64,000 nucleotides of DNA, taken from positions 124,001 to 188,000 of the forward strand of contig DBUB01000018.1 in the NCBI GenBank assembly GCA_002307725.1. The letters run 5' to 3'. Under the pieces are notes generated by a model. It worked only from the letters and a program-made list of their open reading frames with translations, searched no databases and was not told the origin of the DNA. Below, piece after piece: positions 54,801-62,569 of this stretch. Each line of letters begins with the position of its first letter. Position 1 is the stretch's first letter. Position numbers and translations under genes: made by a program. Origin of the DNA: Alphaproteobacteria bacterium UBA1301. GTDB taxonomy: Bacteria; Pseudomonadota; Alphaproteobacteria; Micropepsales; Micropepsaceae.

Positions 54801-54913
54801 AGACAATCAACGATTGGGCGCTCGAGAACTTCGATGAACTACTCATCGACGAGGGCGACCCCATCGAAATTGCATTTCATCTTCTCACCGAAAACAAACA
54901 GGACGCAGCATGA
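51899..54913 (+). CDS. Shango SngA-like TerB protein with membrane anchor and peptidoglycan-binding domain
   Basis: A 1004-residue protein (start ATG 51899, the first that gives a proper signal). Order: signal/anchor helix (about 13-34), a PG_binding_1 domain (40-95: RTSQQALQSLGYSPGKADG, TKAAFKKFQQKEGLPVTG), a second membrane helix (118-136) followed by positive KAGKSK, and a duplicated LSADTxxSIAEHNK motif (188-201, 233-246). TerB_N comes next (about 298-500: GGSDYFWIP, IPNGMLYVG, PPY-like YWPSYSSISPQCRLAYLEWLANG), then TerB (715-830 with TADGVFSEDE and AADGRLAPEE) and TerB_C (880-1000). The TerB parts are those of Shango SngA. The predicted topology puts the peptidoglycan-binding part outside and the TerB part in the cytoplasm. 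Its stop overlaps the ATPase start (ATGA). Confidence 0.85.
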   Translation: MRKYLLGLHNRPLANWLALGAILSALLFFFPATAEPTTEDIRTSQQALQSLGYSPGKADGMMGARTKAAFKKFQQKEGLPVTGELDQATMHALGFPDTTAPAAPEPAADNKNSGSGGGFLFFVVLVGAVVVFALVKAGKSKPQVPANTTWTPSPTPRSAPKPYATAQAPTNASMNVYVSSAVRPAPQLSADTTASIAEHNKAVARAVADRPVAVPPIKTTENAPAPLPSKPELSADTARSIAEHNKEVAESIKGRSLEKHNKDVSAWVAGHAPSPELEAAVKAEVASMMPHIVEQPRTQLKMGGSDYFWIPASQAVTIGAFQIPNGMLYVGTKLRTQNGSVENCLIDPTQYVASSNPDTAGQTMPYWPSYSSISPQCRLAYLEWLANGKRDPGACVGYVFLYFYGLERRLILDNPGEEAAALIAEVERLLGIYGDNHSFRGYALRLIEAARFKFGGDVTEAEPVLGRRENELPLSIRAGIGRQLAEGKTINADWMLAWYAASPERYLRTAATRCEKEFVALFRRRFAAKYPDGMKITAPRRRLSCGYQAASATFSVAIQSAMTDLPDIVALSAPLTALDPLVTSCTDDLAPYSRLIGRDPESRNTVRAAALLPPDLDGEGTAAPMADLSAFLENAARSPATTLALDALLAKLDVKTTEKGRIAKADLVMMSDALARCGFAIEPYPLSAGNALNGADKVVLFKAQGGAKVDVAKPSYMAARTLIDIGALVATADGVFSEDEVHAIESEIARDPDLNATERTRLLAYLAFLSKNPPSTRILTRFKDQPPEKRQALAQLAVAVAAADGRLAPEEVKLLEKVYRTLGLAEGSLYSDLQSFAASDDDLPTVATADREPSVAIPRPGAKAETKAIRLDPARLARTRTDTAKVSAILSEVFTEDGGIEVTEATLSAAVPANDEEPVVAPAGWNLSGLAAPYARLLNALKGFDSISEAEFAQAAQKENLLAGGAIETINDWALENFDELLIDEGDPIEIAFHLLTENKQDAA

Positions 54914-56226
54914 CAGGGGAGACACTACGGGTCATCAAACCGCGCGAGCGGGATACGATCATCCAGGCCTTGAGCGCCGGCGTCGTGCCGCGCTCGGGAC
55001 TGAAATACATCCAGGTAGGCCGGGCGCGCGAAGTTGAGGCACTCCTCAAGGATGTGGAACGCATTGCCGACGGCGGTAGCGCCGTCCGGTTTATCATCGG
55101 GGAATACGGCGCTGGAAAGACCTTCTTCCTCAACCTCGTCCGCCTGATTGCCCTGGAAAAACGGCTGGTCACCATCGGCGCCGACTTGGCACCGGACAGA
55201 CGCTTGCAAGCGTCCGGTGGCCAAGCGCGAAGCTTGTACGCGGAAACGGTTCGTAACCTTGCGACACGCACCAAGCCGGAAGGCGGCGGGCTCAGCGGCG
55301 TGGTGGAGCGATTCGTCTCCAATGCGGCCGACGAAGCAAAGAGTGCCGGCACGACGGTTGAAGACGTCGTCATGCGGCAGTTGGCCGACATGCGCGAACT
55401 GGTCGGCGGCTACGACTTCGCACAGGTCCTGGCGGCCTATTGGCATGCCGCCGAAGAAGGCAACGACGCGCGCAAGACGGCAGCATTGCAATGGCTGCGC
55501 GGCGAGTTTTCGACCAAGACCGAGGCTCGGCAGGCGCTGGGCGTGCGCGTCATCGTCGATGACACAACCATCTACGATCACTGGAAATTGCTCGCGACCT
55601 TCGTGCGCACGGCGGGATATGCCGGCCTCTTGGTGACGCTCGACGAGATGGTCAACCTGTACAAACTCCAGAGCAGCCAAGCCCGTAGCGCGAACTATGA
55701 ACAGATCCTGCGGATCGTGAACGACGTTCTGCAAGGTAGTGTGGCCGGGCTGGGCTTCATCTTCGGCGGAACGCCGGAGTTCTTGATGGACACGCGGCGC
55801 GGGCTTTATAGCTACGCGGCCCTGCAATCGCGCTTGGCCGAGAACACCTTTGCCAAGGGCGATCTCGTTGACATGTCCGGCCCGGTGATCCGGCTGTCGA
55901 ACCTGACGCCGGAGGATGTGCATGTGCTGCTGGAACGTCTCCGCAACGTGTTCGCAAGTGGCGATCCTTCGCGCCACCTCGTGCCGGATGAGGCGCTGGC
56001 GGCGTTCATGGAGCATTGCTCGAAGCATGTCGGCGACGCCTATTTCCGCACCCCACGGAACACCGTGAAGGCGTTCGTGCAGTTGCTTTCTGTCCTGGAA
56101 CAAAATCCCGGCACGGACTGGCGCTCACTGATCGGCGAAGCAACAGTGGAAGCAGATAACACGATGGTCGGTGCGGTGGATGCAGAGGAGCCGGATGACG
56201 ACGCCCTCAGTTCCCTCAAACTCTGA
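54910..56226 (+). CDS. Shango SngB-like ATPase (BrxD/DUF2791 type)
   Basis: A 438-residue P-loop ATPase. Residues 10-60 hold the family start (IIQALSAGVVPRSGLKYIQVGRAREVEALLKDVERI). Walker A GEYGAGKT is at 64-71, Walker B LLVTLDEM at 240-247 and a sensor-like GFIFGGTPEFLMDTRRGLYSYAALQSRL follows. This is the DUF2791/BrxD ATPase class used in BREX and in Shango. It presumably powers DNA or phage-signal recognition together with the TerB protein and helicase. Four bases overlap the gene before it and 32 the gene after it, so the three are one translational unit. Confidence 0.88.
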   Translation: MTGETLRVIKPRERDTIIQALSAGVVPRSGLKYIQVGRAREVEALLKDVERIADGGSAVRFIIGEYGAGKTFFLNLVRLIALEKRLVTIGADLAPDRRLQASGGQARSLYAETVRNLATRTKPEGGGLSGVVERFVSNAADEAKSAGTTVEDVVMRQLADMRELVGGYDFAQVLAAYWHAAEEGNDARKTAALQWLRGEFSTKTEARQALGVRVIVDDTTIYDHWKLLATFVRTAGYAGLLVTLDEMVNLYKLQSSQARSANYEQILRIVNDVLQGSVAGLGFIFGGTPEFLMDTRRGLYSYAALQSRLAENTFAKGDLVDMSGPVIRLSNLTPEDVHVLLERLRNVFASGDPSRHLVPDEALAAFMEHCSKHVGDAYFRTPRNTVKAFVQLLSVLEQNPGTDWRSLIGEATVEADNTMVGAVDAEEPDDDALSSLKL

Positions 56227-58495
56227 ACCGGACTGCCAGACGTTCGATCTGCTGCATCCCGAAGTGCAGCGGTGGGTCTGGGCGAAAGGCTGGACGTCGT
56301 TGCGCAACATCCAGGCGCGCGCCATCGCCGCCATCTTGGGGTCGAAGCACGATGTACTGATCACCGCCTCGACCGCGGCCGGAAAGACGGAGGCGGCATT
56401 TCTGCCGATTCTCACGGAAATCGCCAACATCCCTGGGCCGGGAATCAAGGCGATGTATGTCGGCCCGCTGAAGGCACTGATCAACGACCAGTTCCTGCGG
56501 CTGGAAGAGCTGTGCGCCACACTCCACATTCCCGTCGCCAAATGGCACGGCGACGCATCGCAATCCATGAAACGGCGGGCGCGCGAGAAGCCGGATGGTG
56601 TCTTGCTGATTACGCCGGAATCCATCGAAGCGCTATTCGTCCGGCGCCCCGGCACCGTGAAGACGATGTTCGAGAGCTTGCGCTTTGTGGTCATCGACGA
56701 GCTTCACGCTTTCCTGGATACCGAGCGCGGCGTGCAACTTGCCTCGCTCCTGAAACGGATCGATGCATCCTGCGGCGTACATCCACGCCGGATCGGACTG
56801 TCGGCGACCATCGCGGACCTGAACCTCGCCGCCGAGTGGCTCCGGCCGGATGCACCGAAAACGGTATCGACGCTGGAAAGCACGGCAACCGGCGCGGAGT
56901 TGAAGCTGCAGCTTCGAGGGATTGTGCGTCCCTCCGTCGCCAAGCCAGACGAGAAGGACGATACCGAGGCGGATGGGGAAGAAGAAGGCGATGCGCCAAC
57001 ATCGGCCACGCTGATCGCCGAACACCTGTTCAAGGTCTTGCGCGCCCAAGGAAACCACCTTGTCTTTGCGGGAAGCCGGGGGCTGACCGAGACCCTGGCC
57101 GACCGGTTGCGGGTATTGAGCGAGAAGGCGGGCGTACCGAACGAGTTCTTTCCCCATCACGGCAGCCTGTCCCGCGACATGCGGGAGGCGCTGGAGGGCC
57201 GGCTGAAAGACGGAAACCTGCCGACCACTGCCATCGCCACGACTACGCTGGAACTGGGCATCGATATAGGGTCGGTCAAAAGCATCGCCCAGATCGGCGC
57301 GCCGGCGTCTGTGTCATCGCTCCGGCAACGGCTGGGACGATCCGGCCGGCGCGAGGGTGAGCCCGCCATTCTTCGAATGTATGTTACGGAAGCACCGCTG
57401 CATGCTCGCTCGGCCATCGAGGACCGCCTGAGGCTGGAGACAATCCAAGCGATCGCCGTCATCCGCTTGCTTCTTGCGAAAAAGATGGAGCCGCCAAATC
57501 GCACTGCGCTGCATCTGTCGACGCTGCTGCATCAGACTTTGTCCATTATTCTTCAGCGCGGTGGCGTTCGGCCAAACGATGCCTTTGCCCTGCTGTCAGG
57601 TGCCGGACCATTCGAGGTGGTCGATGAGCACCTCTATGTTGACGTCTTGCGGGCGATGCGCGCGACCGATCCGCCACTGATCGAACAGGCTCCCGACGGC
57701 ACCCTAATGCTCGGGCCACTGGGTGAACGGATTGCAAGCAACTACGATTTCTATTCGGTGTTTATCACTGCCGATGAGTTCGCGATCATCCACAACGGCA
57801 AGACGCTGGGGACCCTTTCCATATTGAATGCGCTGGGCCCCGGCGACTTCATCATCTTTGGCGGACGCCGCTGGCGCGTGAGGGAAGTTGACAGCCAGAC
57901 CAGGAAGGTCTTCGTCGAACCAGCCCCAGCCGGGCGCGTGCCGCTATTCGGCGGCGACCCGGCCCCGCTGCATGATCTCATCGTTGAGGAGATGCGTCGC
58001 GTCTATCTGGACAAGGATGAACCGGTTTATCTAGACGTCGTGGCCAAACGACACCTTGCGGAGGGGCGGGCCGCGTTTCGCGAGCTTGGGCTTGACCGGC
58101 AATCCTGGATCGCGACGGGATCACAGATCTATTTGTTCCCATGGAAAGGAACACGCCTGCTCGATGCACTGAGACTGGCGCTACGGCGATGGCGCCTGGA
58201 CGTCACCATGCAGCGTTGCTGTGTGGTTGTGGATACGGCCGATGTGGAGCGTGTCTTCGCCGCGCTGGAAGATCTTGTCCAATCACCACCGAACCCACAG
58301 ATCCTGGCCGCGATGGACGACAATTTGTGTTCGGCGAAGTACGACTACTTGTTGCCAAAAGAACTACTCAGGAAAGCAACCATAGCGAACAAGTTGGATA
58401 TGGCCACTTTGTCTTCTGCCTGCCTAGCCATACTTCCCATTAAAGCTGCGATTTCGGAGGCCACTCCATTTGGCGTGCAGCGCGATGCTTACTAA
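56195..58495 (+). CDS. Shango SngC-like superfamily-2 helicase (Lhr-like)
   Basis: A 766-residue DEAD/DEAH-type helicase. Motif I TASTAAGKTE (58-67), motif Ia YVGPLKALINDQ, motif Ib LLITPESIEAL, motif II VVIDELHAF (DELH), motif III GLSATIAD, then C-terminal motifs LVFAGSR, TTTLELGIDIG (V) and RQRLGRSGRREGEP (VI) are all present. The C-terminal about 300 residues match the Lhr/BrxHI-type extension. It is the third gene of the three-gene defence unit. The start at 56195 has GAGGAG upstream and overlaps the ATPase gene by 32 bases. Confidence 0.9.
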   Translation: MTTPSVPSNSEPDCQTFDLLHPEVQRWVWAKGWTSLRNIQARAIAAILGSKHDVLITASTAAGKTEAAFLPILTEIANIPGPGIKAMYVGPLKALINDQFLRLEELCATLHIPVAKWHGDASQSMKRRAREKPDGVLLITPESIEALFVRRPGTVKTMFESLRFVVIDELHAFLDTERGVQLASLLKRIDASCGVHPRRIGLSATIADLNLAAEWLRPDAPKTVSTLESTATGAELKLQLRGIVRPSVAKPDEKDDTEADGEEEGDAPTSATLIAEHLFKVLRAQGNHLVFAGSRGLTETLADRLRVLSEKAGVPNEFFPHHGSLSRDMREALEGRLKDGNLPTTAIATTTLELGIDIGSVKSIAQIGAPASVSSLRQRLGRSGRREGEPAILRMYVTEAPLHARSAIEDRLRLETIQAIAVIRLLLAKKMEPPNRTALHLSTLLHQTLSIILQRGGVRPNDAFALLSGAGPFEVVDEHLYVDVLRAMRATDPPLIEQAPDGTLMLGPLGERIASNYDFYSVFITADEFAIIHNGKTLGTLSILNALGPGDFIIFGGRRWRVREVDSQTRKVFVEPAPAGRVPLFGGDPAPLHDLIVEEMRRVYLDKDEPVYLDVVAKRHLAEGRAAFRELGLDRQSWIATGSQIYLFPWKGTRLLDALRLALRRWRLDVTMQRCCVVVDTADVERVFAALEDLVQSPPNPQILAAMDDNLCSAKYDYLLPKELLRKATIANKLDMATLSSACLAILPIKAAISEATPFGVQRDAY

Positions 58496-58769
58496 ACAAC
58501 CTGCTGCGGTGATAATACCTGACACCTCATTCGAAGTACGAAGCGCTCCCTGGTGCATCTTTGGGAATAGCACCGAATTTGTTATCGAAAAAAAAGACAG
58601 GTCGGCGTGGGTCACCCTCAGTGAAGAGCACGACGGTGACCCGTTCCTGGCCAGGTGCGCAAATAGTCGCCAAGATCAAATTTCTATCGGAGGGGCTATG
58701 AACTGGGATGATCGCCGTAGCGAATGGACAAATTTCGCGTTCAATACAATCCAAAGGATTTCAAGCTGA
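58488..58769 (+). CDS. Small hypothetical protein coupled to the helicase gene
   Basis: A 93-residue frame whose ATG overlaps the helicase stop by 8 bases, suggesting coupling. It reads MLTKQPAAVIIPDTSFEVRSAPWCIFGNSTE, then VIEKKDRSAWVTLSEEHDGDP and a tryptophan-rich end. No known domain is recognised. Composition is lower in GC than the helicase. It may be an accessory fourth Shango protein or a chance frame. Confidence 0.35.
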   Translation, partial: LTKQPAAVIIPDTSFEVRSAPWCIFGNSTEFVIEKKDRSAWVTLSEEHDGDPFLARCANSRQDQISIGGAMNWDDRRSEWTNFAFNTIQRISS

Positions 58770-58906
58770 CGATTAGAAGAAACCGTGAAAAGGATCAGTT
58801 GGTGGCACTCAAGGATTGGGAGTTTCGGCGAATTGAGCCTTGCCTGTCCTCGGTGCAACGCCAATATCTTGTCGATTATAGAGCATCCCTGAACGGCGAC
58901 TATTAA
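58724..58906 (+). CDS. Possible very small protein, doubtful
   Basis: A 60-residue frame (MDKFRVQYNPKDFKLTIRRNREKDQ), lysine/arginine rich, overlapping the end of the preceding frame by 46 bases. It has no ribosome-binding site or known domain. The bases 58907-58995 up to the convergent ATPase stop hold nothing recognised. Confidence 0.2.
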   Translation: MDKFRVQYNPKDFKLTIRRNREKDQLVALKDWEFRRIEPCLSSVQRQYLVDYRASLNGDY

Positions 58907-58995
58907 ATGGAGCGATTCAAAAGCCGGAACGCAAATGCCCTTCAGAATATCCCCTTGTTAATGGCGCCAAGCCTGCCCTCGACCCAACGCGTGGC

Positions 58996-60882
58996 TTACG
59001 CTTCCTCGGCAGGAGCAAGCAGCGGAGATAGTGCCTGGCGTTCGAAGAACCCGACGCGCGGTACCCCATCCTTGCCCGTGAATTTAGTTGACTGCGGGAG
59101 GGCCTGTACCATAGCCGGTGGATCGGTATTCTCGATAATGATTACCTGTCTGTCAGGCTGCAGCGCCTGGAGATAGACATAGAATTGCGTATTCAGGTCA
59201 GTGCCGCGCAGGTCATCGTCCTGATTGTCCGGTTTGCGATAGGACAAAAGCGGAGAGTCCAGGATTACGAAACCTGGATGGGATTTGTCGTTCTTCCGAC
59301 AGAACTCCATCAATGCGATAGTGAACGCAGTTTGCGTGATGGCGCGCATACCTTTGCCGAACGCGATGCGATCCTTGCCGTTAATGACAAGATCTTTCGC
59401 CTTCGTGTCGAAATGCACACGATCGGCATTGGGGAAATGCCAGTCCCTCAAGATAGACAGTACTTCTGTGGCGAATGCATCGACCGCCGTCGACGGAAGC
59501 CCGATTTCAGCCGCACTGGAGCCACCATTCGCGCTTTCTTCGGCAAGTAGCCTGACCTTGCGGTCTTCCAAATCCTTCAGGGTCTTATGGAATCCAAGCG
59601 CTTCGCGGACCTCGCCCTTCTTATCCGCGATCTGGCCATAGCTGGTGCGAAGTTGCCGCAAGCCCGGTGACAACAACGTCTCGATCTGACGGGCGACGGC
59701 ACGATATTCTTCATCGATCTTGGGCAAGCGGCGCTCGAATGAGCGCTGCTCGTTTTCCAGCCCTGAAATCGTCTCCGCCAACTCGGACTGACGAATCTGG
59801 ATCTTGCCGGCTTCCGCCCTGGCAGCGGCGGCTACCGCCTCGACGTTACCATCACAATCATCCTTGAGACGGTGGTGCTCAGGGAGCGCGCCGCAGAGCG
59901 GGCAAGGCGCCTCGGACAGCGCGGCAAACAGGCTGCCAGCTTCCTCAATACCCTTCAGGCGCTGCAAATCGGAATCGTAGTGCGCGTCGAGCAAAGAGAA
60001 CCGTTCGAGCAGATTTGTGATCTCCGTCAGTCGGTTGTTGCCTTCATCAAGGCGGTTAAGAAGTTCACGGCGTCGGGCGGAGGCGGTGCGATACTGCGCT
60101 TCGGAATCGGCAAGCTGCTGTCCGCGCTCGGCGATGGATGCATCAAGCTTTTCGAGTTGTACTTCCAGTTCGGACGGCGCCCCGGCAAGCTCCTTCACCT
60201 GGCGCTTCATGTCGGTGATGAGCTGATCCAGCAATTCGAGCTGGCCCTCGCGCGAATTTTCCTCGGCGCTGGCAGGGCGGGTCGTCGTCAATGCGGAGTC
60301 GTCAATCCCGGTAATAAGCAGCTTGAACGCAGAAGTGTTGGCTGTGTCCGCCACGACATTGCCATCGGACAACGGAGAGCGCTTCTGAATAATCTCCTCT
60401 TCGTCGACAATGACCAGCCTGGCAAGATTGCGGAAGCTAAGGCTTTGCGTTTCCAGCCTGGCATTCTTGCGGATACGCTTTCCCGCCAAGCCAATTTTAT
60501 CAAGCAGAAACATAGACAGGCTGTCGGTGCGCTTTTCATTATGTGTTTCGGACAGAGGCGTTCCCTGGCCTTCCGGCGTCTTCTCAAAATGGAGGCCATC
60601 AAACAGCAGGAACGCACCACCATCAACACTGCGATGCAAGGTGAACTGATAGCCATCCAAGGTTTCAATCGCCAGTAGGATGCGATCGTATCCGTCGCGC
60701 TCAACAAAATGCCGTAGCGGCCCCTTGCCGCCCAACATGAAGTCGATGCTGTCGACAATGAAGGACTTGCCAGTGTCCGAGGCGCCGAACACTACATTGA
60801 GGCCGGCGCCGAACTCCATCGTGGCCGGTGGCCGCACCGGACCAAGGAAAGTCAGATGACGGATGCGTAGGCCGAGAGCCAT
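58996..60882 (-). CDS. ABC-3C system Rad50-like ATPase (DUF3732)
   Basis: A 628-residue ABC/SMC-type ATPase. Walker A GASDTGKS is at 33-40. The middle is coiled-coil (about 210-450) broken by a zinc-hook-like CPLCGALPEHH at 327-337. Walker B FVILDSPL is at 538-545, preceded by the GKGMRAITQTAFTIALMEF signature helix. This matches the DUF3732 ATPase of ABC three-component (ABC-3C) conflict systems, thought to sense invading DNA and switch on an effector. Its start overlaps the middle-component stop. The operon order is effector, middle component, ATPase, convergent with the Shango genes. Confidence 0.88.
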   Translation of the reverse strand: MALGLRIRHLTFLGPVRPPATMEFGAGLNVVFGASDTGKSFIVDSIDFMLGGKGPLRHFVERDGYDRILLAIETLDGYQFTLHRSVDGGAFLLFDGLHFEKTPEGQGTPLSETHNEKRTDSLSMFLLDKIGLAGKRIRKNARLETQSLSFRNLARLVIVDEEEIIQKRSPLSDGNVVADTANTSAFKLLITGIDDSALTTTRPASAEENSREGQLELLDQLITDMKRQVKELAGAPSELEVQLEKLDASIAERGQQLADSEAQYRTASARRRELLNRLDEGNNRLTEITNLLERFSLLDAHYDSDLQRLKGIEEAGSLFAALSEAPCPLCGALPEHHRLKDDCDGNVEAVAAAARAEAGKIQIRQSELAETISGLENEQRSFERRLPKIDEEYRAVARQIETLLSPGLRQLRTSYGQIADKKGEVREALGFHKTLKDLEDRKVRLLAEESANGGSSAAEIGLPSTAVDAFATEVLSILRDWHFPNADRVHFDTKAKDLVINGKDRIAFGKGMRAITQTAFTIALMEFCRKNDKSHPGFVILDSPLLSYRKPDNQDDDLRGTDLNTQFYVYLQALQPDRQVIIIENTDPPAMVQALPQSTKFTGKDGVPRVGFFERQALSPLLAPAEEA

Positions 60883-61382
60883 TACTCGGTCCCCAAGCTG
60901 TTTTCGACGGCCTGGAATTCCATGACCCAGCTATCGAAGAAACGGCGCATCAGCGCGTCGAATTCGTTGTCGGTATAGCTGGCGAGATAGGAAACCAGCC
61001 AGGCAGCGCGTTCCCGCAATGCCTTCATGTAAGGGGTTTGGAGAGAGTTCAGGAAGAATGTCGCGGTCTCGCCGGCGTGATAGCAGATGCCGTGCGCGTG
61101 CGGTTCACGCACGACCAGGTCGCGTGCCATCATCAAGAATAGCGCCTGCTGGACCAACTTGCGGCGAACTTCAGTTGCAGGCGTCTTGATCGGTGCCGAC
61201 GGATGGAGGTCTTCCGGCCCGCCTAATTGTTCTGTTCTGACCAACAAATAATCGAATGCCGTAAGACGCTGAAGATCAAACGCGCGCGGAAATGCAGCTT
61301 CCAGCACGGCGACTGCCCGCACGCCCGCTTCCAGCGGGCCGTTGAAGGTCAGGGCGCGTTTTTCGGTGGTCACTCCGTCCAT
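60882..61382 (-). CDS. ABC-3C system middle component
   Basis: A 166-residue, mainly helical protein: LTFNGPLEAGVRAVAVLEAAFPRAFDLQRLTAFDYLLVRTEQLGGP, then HPSAPIKTPATEVRRKLVQQALFLMM and YHAGETATFFLNSLQTPYMKALRERA. This is the typical middle-component pattern (winged-HTH-like, starting with F/Y-N-T-P-L-like residues) that links effector and ATPase in ABC-3C systems. It overlaps the effector gene by 13 bases and the ATPase gene by 1 base. Confidence 0.82.
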   Translation of the reverse strand: MDGVTTEKRALTFNGPLEAGVRAVAVLEAAFPRAFDLQRLTAFDYLLVRTEQLGGPEDLHPSAPIKTPATEVRRKLVQQALFLMMARDLVVREPHAHGICYHAGETATFFLNSLQTPYMKALRERAAWLVSYLASYTDNEFDALMRRFFDSWVMEFQAVENSLGTE

Positions 61383-62452
61383 GTGAGCCGCTCGTCATTG
61401 GCAAGCTGGTGGCAGATGCCATGCTTGTCATCAGGAAAGGTGCTGTGCACCAAGGGGTGGGCTGTGAGCGGCAGGATTTGCGCCCTGTCGGTGACCGCTA
61501 CTAACCGCTGATAGCCGTCCGGATGCGTCGCCTCACAAGTGTCGATGACGCCCTTATAGATTTCATCCTGCAGACTTTCGAAGGTGCCGGGTTCGACCTT
61601 GTCGCGGACAAACACACGCAGCGACTCGGCGTGGTAAAACGCCTCACGTTGCCGATGGTAATGCTGGACTAGTTTGCGCGTCAGTTCGCTCGCCGCACTG
61701 ATCGGTTTCTTCAGGTGATCGGAATAGGCTGCCAGCAGCTTGGTGATATAGCCGCTTTCGCACACATCGATCTCGTCAGGCGGCGCGTCGGGTTTCGGCC
61801 TGGATGGAAGACCGCCACCGAACCGCGAAATAAAATAGGGCGTCTGTTTATGCTGTTCGATGATCTCCCGGACGGTCTTGGCCTGGAAGATCGAAAAGTC
61901 GAACGCATCAACATAGGTCGCGAACGCGCCTTCCAGCAGAACGGGCTGCGTCTTGGTGATAGCGTCGCGGATATTGCCCTCCCAGACCTCCAAGACCTTC
62001 GCCTTGAGCACGGCCGTGTTGGCAAGGTACTGGCTCAGGGTAGTGCCGCACTCTCTGGGCGCCACGAAATAGTAAGCGCGGGGCGAAACATAGTGGCCGC
62101 AGAAGGAATGCCACAAGATCTTGCCAATTTCGGGCCAAGCGTCGCTGGGATGGAGCGGATGGTCATAGTGCTTGCACTGGTAATTGTCCCATACGCCCGT
62201 CAGCATGCTCTTGTGCATGAAGCCGGCGATATCGATCCCGCGATCATTGGAACCGGAAAATCGCTTGACAGACTTGTACTTCGGCTTCTTCAGGCCGTCC
62301 GTCGCCCATTCGTCAATGAACTTTTCCCACTCATCCGCCGTGTAGGTAAGTATGCGCGCGAGCGGGTCCAGGGTGGGGCCGCTTTGGAACTGAGCCGCCG
62401 TCAACAGCGTAGTTGGCGGCGGCGGCGGGGCAATATCCGAGAAATCGTCCAT
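61370..62452 (-). CDS. ABC-3C system effector with restriction-endonuclease fold
   Basis: A 360-residue protein starting at 62452 (MDDFSDIAPPPPP). The first about 160 residues look like a PD-(D/E)XK/Mrr-type nuclease: EWEKFIDEWATDG helix, RGIDIAGF with Asp74, then YQCKHY giving the Q-x-K pair (Gln92, Lys94). The rest is the helical ABC-3C domain (FISRFGGGLPSRPKPDAP, SAASELTRKLVQHYHRQREAFYHAESLRVFVRD). In the family the N-terminal effector cuts DNA when released by the ATPase. It is the first gene of the operon. The region upstream to 62569 is a normal promoter length. Confidence 0.85.
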   Translation of the reverse strand: MDDFSDIAPPPPPTTLLTAAQFQSGPTLDPLARILTYTADEWEKFIDEWATDGLKKPKYKSVKRFSGSNDRGIDIAGFMHKSMLTGVWDNYQCKHYDHPLHPSDAWPEIGKILWHSFCGHYVSPRAYYFVAPRECGTTLSQYLANTAVLKAKVLEVWEGNIRDAITKTQPVLLEGAFATYVDAFDFSIFQAKTVREIIEQHKQTPYFISRFGGGLPSRPKPDAPPDEIDVCESGYITKLLAAYSDHLKKPISAASELTRKLVQHYHRQREAFYHAESLRVFVRDKVEPGTFESLQDEIYKGVIDTCEATHPDGYQRLVAVTDRAQILPLTAHPLVHSTFPDDKHGICHQLANDERLTWTE

Positions 62453-62569
62453 GATGCCCAGGTCGCGTTCTTGAGATTTGTTTGCCGGTGGCGGCGAGGA
62501 AGTCGAAGCAGCGAATCTTAACAAAAAGCCAGGCAATAGTGGATAGTCGATGTACCAGGCAAGGGGGAG

